A stretch of 39,250 bases of DNA. It comes from Fusobacterium_C necrophorum (lineage in GTDB: Bacteria > Fusobacteriota > Fusobacteriia > Fusobacteriales > Fusobacteriaceae). The first letter of the stretch is position 1. Each line of letters begins with the position of its first letter. This document shows positions 7,444 to 15,837 of the stretch, piece by piece. The stretch is from NCBI RefSeq assembly GCF_900104395.1, contig NZ_FMXX01000026.1, one strand, 5' to 3'. The notes beneath the pieces were generated by a model that searched no databases, was not told the origin of the DNA, and saw nothing but the letters and a program-made list of their open reading frames with translations. A program made the translations under genes and the position numbers.

Positions 7444-8877
7444 ATGAAGCCTAAAATTGAAAATTTTAATCAGGAAAAAACACCTCTTATAAAAAGAGAA
7501 TATGGAGGGGAACAGCCATACATTCCTTTGGGACCATTTAAAATGAGATTGCCAATTATTCATCATGAATGGCAATGGACAGAATGTTTAGCAGCTATGT
7601 TTTTGGGAGTAGCCTGCTTAGGAGCCGGTGTCGGAGTTACCATGAATGTTTTCGGAATAGAAAATTTTTATATAGCTCTTACCTTTGGAGTATTGAATGG
7701 AGCTTGCTATTACTTACCTGCATTATTGGGAGATCCGGTTGTTCCGGGATGGATTACCCCCGCTTTGCCCTTAACGATTAACTATTTATCTGCGTATGCA
7801 ATTGGTCCGGAACGAATTCATGCCATGATAGCATTACAAATGTTGGTAGCATTTTTATTTTTAGTGATGGGAACGACCGGAATCGGAAGGAAATTAGTTC
7901 AAGCGATTCCCAATTCCATTAAGGCAGGGATAGTCATCGGTTCCGGAATTTCTGCAGGAATCAATGTTCTAAATGCAAGAATTCCGGTGGCTCCTTATAC
8001 GGTAGTAGTATGTATTATCATAGCCTATATATTTCTATTTTCCAAAGCTTTTTTACAGTTAGCGGAAAGAAATTCTTTTTGGAAAATCATTCGGAATCAA
8101 GGAATTGTTCCGGCACAATTATTTGCTATTATTTTGGCACCTATTATTTTTAAGGAAATACCAAGTCCAAAAATTGAATGGGGCTTGACACCACTCAATT
8201 TTTCCTATGTTTTGGAACATTATACGATTTTTGGCTTAGGAATGCCCAGTATAAAAATATTTATTGCTGCAATTCCAATGGCATTTACAGCTTATATCAT
8301 TGCCTTTTCTGATTTTATTTTAGCAAAAGAAATTGTAGAGGATGCTACTGCAAATCGAGAAGATGAAAAAGTAGAGTTTGATCCGGGGAGATCCAATTTA
8401 GTCAGTGCATTAAGAAATGCCATCATGAGTGTTTTTGCACCATGGGTTCCTCTATGTGGGCCATTATGGGCTTCCGGACTTTTGACTATTACGGAAAGAT
8501 ATAAAAGAGGATACTCTACTTTGAGGACTTATTGGGGAGGAGTGGGAACATTCAGAGCCGCAACTGTAATTGCAGTAATGATGTTACCATTGGTTACTTT
8601 GATCAAACCGGCTTTTGGAATTTTCTTTGGTTTGACAATGGCAGTGCAGGCTTATGCCTGTGGAAATATTGGAATGAAAATGGCAGACAGTCCTACAAGT
8701 CGTGGAATAGCAACCGTTATGGGAGTGATTTTAGCCATGAAAGGACCGAGTCTTGGAATTTTATCCGGAATTATTCTTTGGGCAATCATTGAAAGTCAGG
8801 ATTATTTTGAAGAAAAGAGAAGTCAACAGGAAAAAAGGTATGAAATAACTCCAGAAGATAAAAAAAGTTGTTCTTAG
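7444..8877 (+). CDS. Multi-span membrane transporter, NCS2-like, first of a tandem pair
   Basis: A 477-residue integral membrane protein with about 12 hydrophobic spans and charged cytoplasmic ends. It recalls nucleobase/SLC23-type (NCS2) permeases in its overall pattern, but I could not recognise the diagnostic substrate signature. Motifs shared with the next gene are LLGDPVVPGWITPALPLTI, FSDFILAKE, RSNLVSALRN and WVPLCGPLWASG. It lies 16 bases after the 4-hydroxybutyrate dehydrogenase gene and is probably part of the same sigma-54 transcript. It is therefore a candidate importer of 4-hydroxybutyrate, GABA, succinate or another precursor; that substrate is inference. AAAGGAG precedes the ATG. 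Confidence 0.8.
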   Translation: MKPKIENFNQEKTPLIKREYGGEQPYIPLGPFKMRLPIIHHEWQWTECLAAMFLGVACLGAGVGVTMNVFGIENFYIALTFGVLNGACYYLPALLGDPVVPGWITPALPLTINYLSAYAIGPERIHAMIALQMLVAFLFLVMGTTGIGRKLVQAIPNSIKAGIVIGSGISAGINVLNARIPVAPYTVVVCIIIAYIFLFSKAFLQLAERNSFWKIIRNQGIVPAQLFAIILAPIIFKEIPSPKIEWGLTPLNFSYVLEHYTIFGLGMPSIKIFIAAIPMAFTAYIIAFSDFILAKEIVEDATANREDEKVEFDPGRSNLVSALRNAIMSVFAPWVPLCGPLWASGLLTITERYKRGYSTLRTYWGGVGTFRAATVIAVMMLPLVTLIKPAFGIFFGLTMAVQAYACGNIGMKMADSPTSRGIATVMGVILAMKGPSLGILSGIILWAIIESQDYFEEKRSQQEKRYEITPEDKKSCS

Positions 8878-8907
8878 AAAATGAAAAATGCTAAGGAGGA
8901 AACATAT

Positions 8908-10269
8908 ATGCAAATATTGAAAAGAGAATTGGGGAGTGAACAACCAAGCTGGAAATTAGGCGTATTTCGAGTGAGATTGCCTTTTGTTCATTATAGATTT
9001 GAAAGTTCGGAAGCTTTGCAGGCAATTTTGATGTGTGCAACCTGTCTGGGAGCCATTCCTATTTTAACAAGTGTCTTAGGAATTCCTTTTGAACTGGCAT
9101 GGTCTATGGTTATTATTAATGGATTGTTGTATAATACGCATGCACTGTTAGGAGACCCTGTAGTTCCCGGTTGGATTACTCCATCTATCCCATTGACAAT
9201 TGCATATTTGACGCAATTTGAAATGGGACCGGTGAGAATACAAGCTCTGATTGCTCTACAGTTGTTAGTAGCTTTTACTTTTCTGTTTATGGGGATTACA
9301 GGACTTGCCGGAAAATTAATGAGAATAGTTCCGGATTCCATTAAATCAGGAATTTTATTGGGAGCCGGATTTGCTGCTATTATTGGAGAATTTGCAGTGG
9401 AAAAGGGACGTTTTAATTTATATCCGTTTTCTATTGCCATAGGAACTTTATTATCCTACTTTTTATTATTTTCAGAACGTTTCAAGGAAATGAGAAAGAA
9501 TCATGCTCTTGTGAATTTATTTGGAAAATATGGAATGTTACCGGCTATTTTTGCCAGTATTATTATTGCACCTTTATGTAAAGAATTGCCTTTTCCAAAT
9601 ATCGAAGTAGGGAGTTTTATTAAAATTCCGGAATTTTCCAATATTTTACGACAGGTTAGTGTTTTTGGGGTAGGATTTCCAAATATAGATTTATTTGTGA
9701 AAGCTATTCCTATGGCTATTATGGTTTATATTATTGCCTTTGGAGATTTTGTTACCAGTGGAGCTCTATTAAAAGAAGCGGACAGAGTCAGAACTGACGA
9801 GAAAATTGATTTCAATTCCAATCGTTCCAATCTAATCAGTGGAATTCGTAATTTGATACAAGGAATTTTGATTCCTTATGTCCCTTTGTGTGGACCATTA
9901 TGGGCTGCCGTTTCTGCAGCGGTATTTGAAAGATATAAAGAAGGAAGAGAAGGAATGGATTCTGTTTACAGTGGAGTGGGAACTTTCCGATGGATGACTT
10001 TTATTTGTGTGTCCATTGTGCCAATTGTTTCTTTAGTACAACCGACACTTCCGGTGGCATTATCACTGACATTATTGGTACAAGGATTTGTTTGTACACG
10101 TTTGGCAATGACTATTTGTAAAGATCATATTGATATGGGAATTGCAGGAGTCATGGCAGCCGTGATTGCGGTGAAAGGAGCTGCTTGGGGATTGGGAGTA
10201 GGAATTATACTATTTTTATTACTGGTGAGAATAAAGGAAAGAAAAATAGAACTTATGGAAGAAGTATGA
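8908..10269 (+). CDS. Multi-span membrane transporter, NCS2-like, second of a tandem pair
   Basis: A 453-residue paralogue of the preceding gene. It shares an N-terminal KRE-x-G-x-EQP segment, LLGDPVVPGWITPSIPLTI, FGDFVTSGALL, RSNLISGIRN and YVPLCGPLWAA. I placed the start at ATG 8908 because AAGGAGGA (8893-8900) lies just upstream; an in-frame ATG at 8881 has no such site. It overlaps no neighbour and is followed three bases later by a small Cys protein. The pair could work as a heteromer or handle two related acids. The substrate is unknown and is guessed only from the operon. Confidence 0.78.
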   Translation: MQILKRELGSEQPSWKLGVFRVRLPFVHYRFESSEALQAILMCATCLGAIPILTSVLGIPFELAWSMVIINGLLYNTHALLGDPVVPGWITPSIPLTIAYLTQFEMGPVRIQALIALQLLVAFTFLFMGITGLAGKLMRIVPDSIKSGILLGAGFAAIIGEFAVEKGRFNLYPFSIAIGTLLSYFLLFSERFKEMRKNHALVNLFGKYGMLPAIFASIIIAPLCKELPFPNIEVGSFIKIPEFSNILRQVSVFGVGFPNIDLFVKAIPMAIMVYIIAFGDFVTSGALLKEADRVRTDEKIDFNSNRSNLISGIRNLIQGILIPYVPLCGPLWAAVSAAVFERYKEGREGMDSVYSGVGTFRWMTFICVSIVPIVSLVQPTLPVALSLTLLVQGFVCTRLAMTICKDHIDMGIAGVMAAVIAVKGAAWGLGVGIILFLLLVRIKERKIELMEEV

Positions 10270-10272
10270 CTT

Positions 10273-10512
10273 ATGGAAATTCTATTTTGTGGAGGGTGTA
10301 ATTCCCTCTATAACAGAATGACAGTCTATCATAAAATGAAAAATAGACAATTAGAAGGGATTGATTTTTTGATATTAAATGGATGTCATCGAGGATGTAG
10401 AAAAGTGGCCATGAAGTCTAAAACGATTAATGTTCAGGAATTCTTCACGACTCGTTCTTCGGAAGAGTGGAGGGAAGAGAAGATCATAGAATGGATTTTA
10501 AGTAGAGTTTAA
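10273..10512 (+). CDS. Small four-cysteine protein (CGGC-like)
   Basis: This 79-residue soluble protein carries two Cys pairs: C6-G-G-C9 near the start and C38-H-R-G-C42 in the middle (ILNGCHRGC). The pattern CGGCN...NGC-x2-C resembles CGGC-domain proteins thought to bind metal or an Fe-S cluster, but no function is established. It starts three bases after the second transporter and ends the operon. This makes it a likely accessory to the transporters or to the Fe-S enzyme AbfD. The protein is short but well supported: it sits in a tight operon and its cysteines are arranged in an ordered pattern. Confidence 0.7.
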   Translation: MEILFCGGCNSLYNRMTVYHKMKNRQLEGIDFLILNGCHRGCRKVAMKSKTINVQEFFTTRSSEEWREEKIIEWILSRV

Positions 10513-10562
10513 AGGAATGGGAAACTGCATTGGTAAAAGTTTAGATTTTAGAAGTAAAAAAG

Positions 10563-10600
10563 ACCAAGAGTGTTTTGAATTCAAGACACTCTTGGTTTTT
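10563..10600. terminator. Bidirectional intrinsic terminator between converging genes
   Basis: ACCAAGAGTGT (10563-10573) and ACACTCTTGGT (10586-10596) form an 11-bp stem with a T-run on the right and an A-run on the left. It can end both the rightward 4-hydroxybutyrate operon and the leftward flavodoxin transcript. Confidence 0.88.
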
Positions 10601-10605
10601 ATAGT

Positions 10606-11109
10606 CTATTTCATTTCTTTTTTGACGAGCTCTAACCAAGAAATAATTCTTTGAGGTGTTTTATTTCCTTGGTTTGTTTCATCAATAGGAAGACCGACAA
10701 AGTTTCCATCAATGACAGCGGTTGTCTCTTCATGAGAATATTCTTTATCTGAAACAAAACCTACCACTTTTCCTCCATTTTTACTTACAATATCATACAA
10801 AACTCGAAGGGCTCCTACAAAAGATTCTCCAAAAGCAAATTGATTTCCTAAGCCAATCAGTCCTACCACTTTTCCATGAAAATCAATTTGGGATAAGGTA
10901 TCATATTGTTTTTGCCAATGGGGTTGTAATTCTCCTACTCCATAGGTGGGAGTGATCAAAATTAAATTCTCATAGTCCTTCATTGCCTCTATTCCGTCTT
11001 TTACATTATATGTTTGATAATTCTCTTTCTTTAATTGATATTCTAACTCATCCACTACTCCTAAAGTGGTACTTCCACTCGTTCCATAAAAAATTCCTAT
11101 TTTTTTCAT
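10606..11109 (-). CDS. fldA: Flavodoxin, long-chain type
   Basis: A 167-residue FMN-binding electron carrier. The N-terminal phosphate loop GIFYGTSGSTT, the isoalloxazine-flanking TPTYGVGELQPHW and the GLGNQFAFGESFVGAL segment are typical. The insertion between residues 115 and 140 marks the long-chain class. It probably replaces ferredoxin under iron shortage or serves radical enzymes. It lies 16 bases downstream of the TcdA-like gene on the same strand, and its end abuts the bidirectional terminator. Confidence 0.95.
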   Translation of the reverse strand: MKKIGIFYGTSGSTTLGVVDELEYQLKKENYQTYNVKDGIEAMKDYENLILITPTYGVGELQPHWQKQYDTLSQIDFHGKVVGLIGLGNQFAFGESFVGALRVLYDIVSKNGGKVVGFVSDKEYSHEETTAVIDGNFVGLPIDETNQGNKTPQRIISWLELVKKEMK

Positions 11110-11124
11110 ATACTTTCCTCCAAT

Positions 11125-11805
11125 TTATAAATTACAAATATCTTTTATAACTTCTCCTACTAATAGTAAACCTGCCGTGGAAGGAACAAAGGCAATGCTA
11201 CCTAAAGTATCTTCTTGTAAGCACTTGGCTTCTTCTTTTGAATAGACAACTTTACAATGTTTTACTCCCCTTTTTTTCAGTTCTTTCCTTATGACTCTTG
11301 CCAAAGGACAAACGGAAGTTTTAGTAATGTCACTTACTTCCAAAAGTTCGGGATTCCATTTTCGAGCGGTTCCCATAGAAGAAATGATTGGAATTTGATG
11401 CTCCCAAGCATATTGGATAATATCTAATTTAGCAGTGACTGTATCAATGGCATCAATAACGTATTGGTAGTTTTTTCCTTCAAAGAAAGACAATAAATTG
11501 TCCTTTGTTACCCGTTCGGTGTAATGATGGATTGTGATGTTCGGATTGATAGACTTTGCTCTTTCGAGAGCTACTTCCGTTTTGTATTTCCCGACAGTAT
11601 TTTGAGTTGCGAGAATCTGGCGATTGCAATTTGTCATGTCTATGGTATCAAAGTCCACAATGGAGATTTCTCCTACGCCTGTTCGGACAAGAGCTTCAAA
11701 AGCCTGTCCTCCAACCCCTCCTAATCCAAATAATAGAATGTGAGTCTTTTGTAACACATTCATTTTTTCTTTTCCTATTAAAAGTTCCGTTCTTTTAAAA
11801 ATCAT
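11125..11805 (-). CDS. tcdA: E1-like tRNA threonylcarbamoyladenosine dehydratase (TcdA/CsdL family)
   Basis: A 226-residue ThiF/MoeB-fold protein that cyclises t6A37 of tRNAs to ct6A using ATP. The nucleotide-binding LFGLGGVGGQAFEAL, the FDTIDMTNCNRQ segment and DAIDTVTAKLDII are diagnostic. The start was moved to the ATG at 11805 (MIFKRTELLIG), preceded by AAAGGA. An upstream in-frame start adds 11 residues without a ribosome site. It forms a two-gene operon with flavodoxin. A general ThiF-type sulfur-transfer role is the alternative, but the length and motifs favour TcdA. Confidence 0.85.
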   Translation of the reverse strand: MIFKRTELLIGKEKMNVLQKTHILLFGLGGVGGQAFEALVRTGVGEISIVDFDTIDMTNCNRQILATQNTVGKYKTEVALERAKSINPNITIHHYTERVTKDNLLSFFEGKNYQYVIDAIDTVTAKLDIIQYAWEHQIPIISSMGTARKWNPELLEVSDITKTSVCPLARVIRKELKKRGVKHCKVVYSKEEAKCLQEDTLGSIAFVPSTAGLLLVGEVIKDICNL

Positions 11806-11846
11806 TCTTTTGTATCCTTTATTTTGTTTTCTTATCAATTTACTAA

Positions 11847-11875
11847 ATAATACAATATTTTTGATAAAATTTCAA
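11847..11875 (-). promoter_or_regulatory. Sigma-70-type promoter of the tcdA-fldA operon
   Basis: On the minus strand TTGAAA (11870-11875) is followed after 17 bases by TATTAT (11847-11852). This gives a leader of about 35 bases before the tcdA start. Confidence 0.7.
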
Positions 11876-12028
11876 ATAGTTTTTATATTTTATAAAGCTA
11901 TGTTCTATTATTTTATGGTAATTTTTTAGTTTGTGATCTTTTTTTCTTTGTGACTATTCTTTTTTTGCAAAAAATCGTATAATATGATAAAATATAAACT
12001 TAAAAGTGAGAAAAAGAAGGAGGGTATT

Positions 12029-12736
12029 ATGAGTGTACATATAGCAGCAAAGTTGGGAGAAATTGCGGAAGTTGTTTTATTACCGGGAGATCCTTTACGA
12101 GCAAAATGGATTGCAGAAACTTTTTTAGAAGATCCTGTTTGTTATACAACGGTGCGAGGAATGTATGGATATACAGGAAGCTATCAGGGGAAAAAAATTT
12201 CTATTCAAGGAACAGGAATGGGGATTCCTTCGATTTCTATTTATGTGAACGAATTGATACAAGAATATGGAGTGAAAACTTTGATTCGAATTGGAAGTGC
12301 CGGTTCTTATCAAGAGAATGTGAAGATTCGGGATATTGTTTTGGCAATGTCAAGTTCTACCGATTCCGCTTTGAATGCGAACCGTTTTCCAAATGCCAGT
12401 TTCGCTCCAACTGCAGATGCCACCTTATTTTTAAAAGCCTATGAACTGGCAAAAGAGAAGAAATTGCCGGTACATGCGGGATCGATTTTAACAAGCGATG
12501 AATTTTATAATGATAATCCGGAAGCTTGGAAAAAATGGGCAAATTTTGGAGTGTTGTGTGTAGAAATGGAAACAGCGGCTCTCTATACTTTGGCAGCGAA
12601 ATTTAAAGTGAGAGCTTTGAGTATTTTAACGATATCGGATTCTTTGGTAAGTAAAGAAGAAATATCATCGGAGGAAAGACAAAACAGCTTTTCCATGATG
12701 GTGAACTTAGCCTTGGGAGTGGCAGGAAATATATGA
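12029..12736 (+). CDS. deoD: Purine nucleoside phosphorylase, DeoD type
   Basis: A 235-residue hexameric phosphorylase that splits purine (deoxy)nucleosides to base and (deoxy)ribose-1-phosphate. Family marks are LLPGDPLRAKWIA (phosphate site), TGMGIPSISIYVNEL, RIGSAGSYQ and EMETAALY; DeoD enzymes are 235-240 residues. The start is at ATG 12029 behind AAGGAGGG; an upstream in-frame ATG adds 15 poorly conserved residues. A TATAAT hexamer at 11978-11983 is a probable -10 element, though no good -35 is seen. The stop overlaps the ygiQ start by four bases (ATGA), so the two are translationally coupled. Confidence 0.96.
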   Translation: MSVHIAAKLGEIAEVVLLPGDPLRAKWIAETFLEDPVCYTTVRGMYGYTGSYQGKKISIQGTGMGIPSISIYVNELIQEYGVKTLIRIGSAGSYQENVKIRDIVLAMSSSTDSALNANRFPNASFAPTADATLFLKAYELAKEKKLPVHAGSILTSDEFYNDNPEAWKKWANFGVLCVEMETAALYTLAAKFKVRALSILTISDSLVSKEEISSEERQNSFSMMVNLALGVAGNI

Positions 12737-14436
12737 AATTTTTACCAACAACTCGAGAAGAAATGAAACAATTGGGTTGGGATCGTTTAGATGTTTTATT
12801 GATTTCAGGAGATACCTATTTGGACACTTCTTATAATGGAAGTGCTTTGGTTGGGAAATGGCTTGTCAAACACGGCTTTCGGGTGGGAATCATTGCACAG
12901 CCGGAAGTGGACAGTCCCAAAGATATTACCCGCCTGGGAGAACCTGATTTATTTTTTGCCATTTCCGGAGGTTGTGTGGATTCTATGGTAGCGAATTACA
13001 CCGCTACGAAAAAAAGAAGGCAACAGGATGATTTTACTCCCGGAGGCTTGAATGATAGAAGACCGGATAGAGCTGTTTTGGTATATTCCAATATGATACG
13101 ACGTTTTTTTAAAGGAACACAGAAAAAAATAGTCATCAGCGGGATTGAATCAAGTTTAAGAAGAATTACACATTATGATTATTGGAGCAATAAATTAAGA
13201 AAGCCGATTTTATTTGACGCCAAAGCGGATATTCTCTCCTATGGTATGGGAGAGATGTCAATGCTTGCTTTGGCAAAAGCCTTACGACATGGGAAAGATT
13301 GGAAAGATATCCGAGGACTTTCTTATATATCCAGAGAGCCGAGAGAAGATTATTTGAATTTGCCGAGTCATGCGGAATGTTTGGAAAGTAAAGATACTTT
13401 TACGGAGGCCTTTCATCAATTTTATTTCAATTGCGATCCGATTACCGCCAAAGGACTTTGTCAAAAATGTGATGATAGATATTTGATACAGAATCCTCCA
13501 TCTATGACTTACACTGAAGAAGAAATGGATGCTATCTATTCTATGGAGTTTGCCAGAGATGTTCATCCTTATTATAAGGCAATGGGAGCAGTAAGAGCTT
13601 TGGATACCATTCGCTATTCTGTAACCACGCATCGCGGTTGTTATGGAGAATGTAATTTTTGTGCCATCGCTATTCATCAAGGAAGAACGGTCATGTCGAG
13701 AAGTCAGTCTTCCATTGTGGAGGAAGTGGGAGAAATTACAAAACTTCCTAAGTTTAAGGGAAATATTTCTGATGTAGGAGGTCCTACGGCAAATATGTAT
13801 GCCTTAGAATGTAAGAAAAAATTAAAATTGGGTTCCTGTCCGGATAGGCGATGTCTATATCCGAAAAAATGTCCATCTTTGCAAGTCAATCATAGGAAGC
13901 AAATCGATTTGTTACGAAAATTAAAAAAACTTCCGAAGATTAAGAAAATTTTTATTGCTTCCGGAATACGTTATGATATGATTTTAGAGGATACACAATG
14001 TGGACAAATGTATTTAAAAGAGTTGGTGCAAGATCATATCTCCGGACAAATGAAAATAGCTCCGGAGCATACGGAGGATAGTATTTTATCGTTAATGGGA
14101 AAAGACGGACGTTCCTGCTTAAACGAATTTAAAAATCAGTTTTATTCCTTGAATCAAAAGTTGGGGAAAAAACAATTTTTAACCTATTATTTAATTGCTG
14201 CTCATCCCGGTTGTCGAGAAAAAGAAATGATAGATCTAAAAAAATTTGCTTCGAGAGAATTAAGAGTAAATCCAGAGCAGATTCAAATATTTACTCCGAC
14301 TCCGTCTACTTATTCCACTTTAATGTACTACACGGAAAAAGATCCTTTTACAGGAAAAAAATTATTTGTCGAAAAAGACAACGGAAAAAAACAAAAACAA
14401 AAAGAAATTGTGCTTGATAAGAAATATAGGAGTTGA
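12733..14436 (+). CDS. ygiQ: YgiQ-family radical SAM protein
   Basis: A 567-residue radical SAM protein of the UPF0313/YgiQ family, whose function is still undefined. The N-terminal domain (1-290) holds the family-specific SYNGSALVGKWL and FAISGGCVDSMV. The radical SAM cluster motif is CYGECNFC (CxxxCxxC) in THRGCYGECNFCAIAIHQGR. A Cys-rich segment (SCPDRRCLYPKKCPSL) follows and could bind a second cluster. The C-terminal tail is Lys-rich. It is coupled to deoD by a four-base overlap and is followed by der, so it sits in a housekeeping operon. Confidence 0.93.
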   Translation: MKFLPTTREEMKQLGWDRLDVLLISGDTYLDTSYNGSALVGKWLVKHGFRVGIIAQPEVDSPKDITRLGEPDLFFAISGGCVDSMVANYTATKKRRQQDDFTPGGLNDRRPDRAVLVYSNMIRRFFKGTQKKIVISGIESSLRRITHYDYWSNKLRKPILFDAKADILSYGMGEMSMLALAKALRHGKDWKDIRGLSYISREPREDYLNLPSHAECLESKDTFTEAFHQFYFNCDPITAKGLCQKCDDRYLIQNPPSMTYTEEEMDAIYSMEFARDVHPYYKAMGAVRALDTIRYSVTTHRGCYGECNFCAIAIHQGRTVMSRSQSSIVEEVGEITKLPKFKGNISDVGGPTANMYALECKKKLKLGSCPDRRCLYPKKCPSLQVNHRKQIDLLRKLKKLPKIKKIFIASGIRYDMILEDTQCGQMYLKELVQDHISGQMKIAPEHTEDSILSLMGKDGRSCLNEFKNQFYSLNQKLGKKQFLTYYLIAAHPGCREKEMIDLKKFASRELRVNPEQIQIFTPTPSTYSTLMYYTEKDPFTGKKLFVEKDNGKKQKQKEIVLDKKYRS

Positions 14437-14444
14437 GAAAAAGA

Positions 14445-15761
14445 ATGAAACCTATTGTAGCGATTGTAGGAAGACCAAATGTAGGAAAGTCTACCTTATT
14501 TAATAATTTAATCGGAGATCGTGTGGCAATTGTTGATGATATGCCGGGAGTAACACGAGATCGTTTGTATCGAGAAACGGAATGGAATGGAGCGGAATTC
14601 GTTGTAGTAGATACAGGAGGATTGGAACCTGCCAACAATGACTTTATGATGACAAAAATTAAAGAGCAAGCGGAAGTAGCCATGAATGAGGCGGATGTGA
14701 TTCTGTTTGTAGTGGACGGAAAAGCGGGAGTCAATCCTTTGGATGAAGAAATTGCTTACATTTTAAGAAAAAAACAAAAACCGGTGGTTTTATGTGTCAA
14801 TAAAATTGACAATTATTTGCAACAACAAGATGATATCTATGAGTTTTGGGGGTTGGGATTTGAATATTTAGTGGCAATTTCAGGAGCTCATAAGGTAAAT
14901 CTTGGAGATATGTTGGATATGGTAGTGGATATTATCGGAAAATTAGAATTTCCGGAGGAGGAAGAAGATATTTTGAAATTGGCGGTTATTGGAAAGCCAA
15001 ATGCCGGAAAATCTTCTTTGGTCAATCGATTGTCGGGGGAAGAAAGAACCATTGTGAGTGATATTGCCGGGACAACGAGAGATGCTATTGATACTTTGAT
15101 TGAGTATAAAGAAAATCGATATATGATTATTGATACTGCCGGAATTCGAAGAAAATCGAAGGTAGAAGAAAGTTTGGAATATTATTCCGTACTACGAGCT
15201 ATTAAAACAATTAAAAGAGCAGATGTTTGTCTTCTGATGTTAGATGCTCAAGAAGGGTTAACAGAACAGGATAAGAGAATAGCGGGAATTGCGGCGGAAG
15301 AACGAAAGCCCATCGTTATTGTTATGAATAAATGGGACTTGGTAAAGAATAAGGATATGAAGAAATATAAAGAAGAATTATATGCGGAATTGCCTTTCTT
15401 ATCCTATGCTCCGATAGAGTTTGTTTCTGCTTTAACAGGACAAAGAACGACAAAATTATTAGAAATTGCAGATGGTATTTACGAAGAATACACAAAGAGA
15501 ATTTCTACGGGATTGTTGAATACGGTTTTGAAAGATGCAATCTTAATGAACAATCCTCCAACTAGAAAAGGAAGACTAATTAAAATCAATTATGGAACGC
15601 AAGTTTCTGTAGCACCGCCAAAGTTTGTGTTATTCTGTAATTATCCGGAATTGATACATTTTTCTTATGCAAGGTATATCGAAAATAAGTTTAGAGAATC
15701 TTTCGGCTTTGAGGGCTCTCCTATTTTAATCAGTTTTGAAAAAAAGAGCAAAGAAGAATAA
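14445..15761 (+). CDS. der: Ribosome assembly GTPase Der (EngA)
   Basis: A 438-residue protein with two tandem G domains and a C-terminal KH-like domain. It is required for 50S subunit maturation. The first G domain has GRPNVGKST, DTGGLEP and NKID; the second has GKPNAGKSS, DTAGIRR and NKWD. Overall length is exactly that of the family. The ATG at 14445 is preferred over a TTG at 14433 that overlaps the ygiQ stop. AGGAG at 14428-14432 is a little distant but serviceable. Confidence 0.97.
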   Translation: MKPIVAIVGRPNVGKSTLFNNLIGDRVAIVDDMPGVTRDRLYRETEWNGAEFVVVDTGGLEPANNDFMMTKIKEQAEVAMNEADVILFVVDGKAGVNPLDEEIAYILRKKQKPVVLCVNKIDNYLQQQDDIYEFWGLGFEYLVAISGAHKVNLGDMLDMVVDIIGKLEFPEEEEDILKLAVIGKPNAGKSSLVNRLSGEERTIVSDIAGTTRDAIDTLIEYKENRYMIIDTAGIRRKSKVEESLEYYSVLRAIKTIKRADVCLLMLDAQEGLTEQDKRIAGIAAEERKPIVIVMNKWDLVKNKDMKKYKEELYAELPFLSYAPIEFVSALTGQRTTKLLEIADGIYEEYTKRISTGLLNTVLKDAILMNNPPTRKGRLIKINYGTQVSVAPPKFVLFCNYPELIHFSYARYIENKFRESFGFEGSPILISFEKKSKEE

Positions 15762-15767
15762 ATGTAC

Positions 15768-15796
15768 TTGAAAATAGTACGATTGTATGATAAAAT
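15768..15796 (+). promoter_or_regulatory. Sigma-70-type promoter of the first brnQ gene
   Basis: TTGAAA (15768-15773), a 17-base spacer and TAAAAT (15791-15796) with an upstream TGA extended -10. It begins just after the der stop, so the brnQ genes have their own transcript. Confidence 0.75.
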
Positions 15797-15837
15797 GAAT
15801 ACTATATTTCAAAAAACGTAGGAAAGTGAGAGAAAGA

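Noticed and set aside
8991..9440. 149-codon leftward frame inside the second transporter gene
   Set aside because: The rightward protein is a clear paralogue of its neighbour over the whole region; the antisense frame has no start signal and is a codon-bias shadow.
14348..14734. 128-codon leftward frame across the ygiQ/der junction
   Set aside because: It overlaps the conserved first G domain of Der and shows no protein family features.
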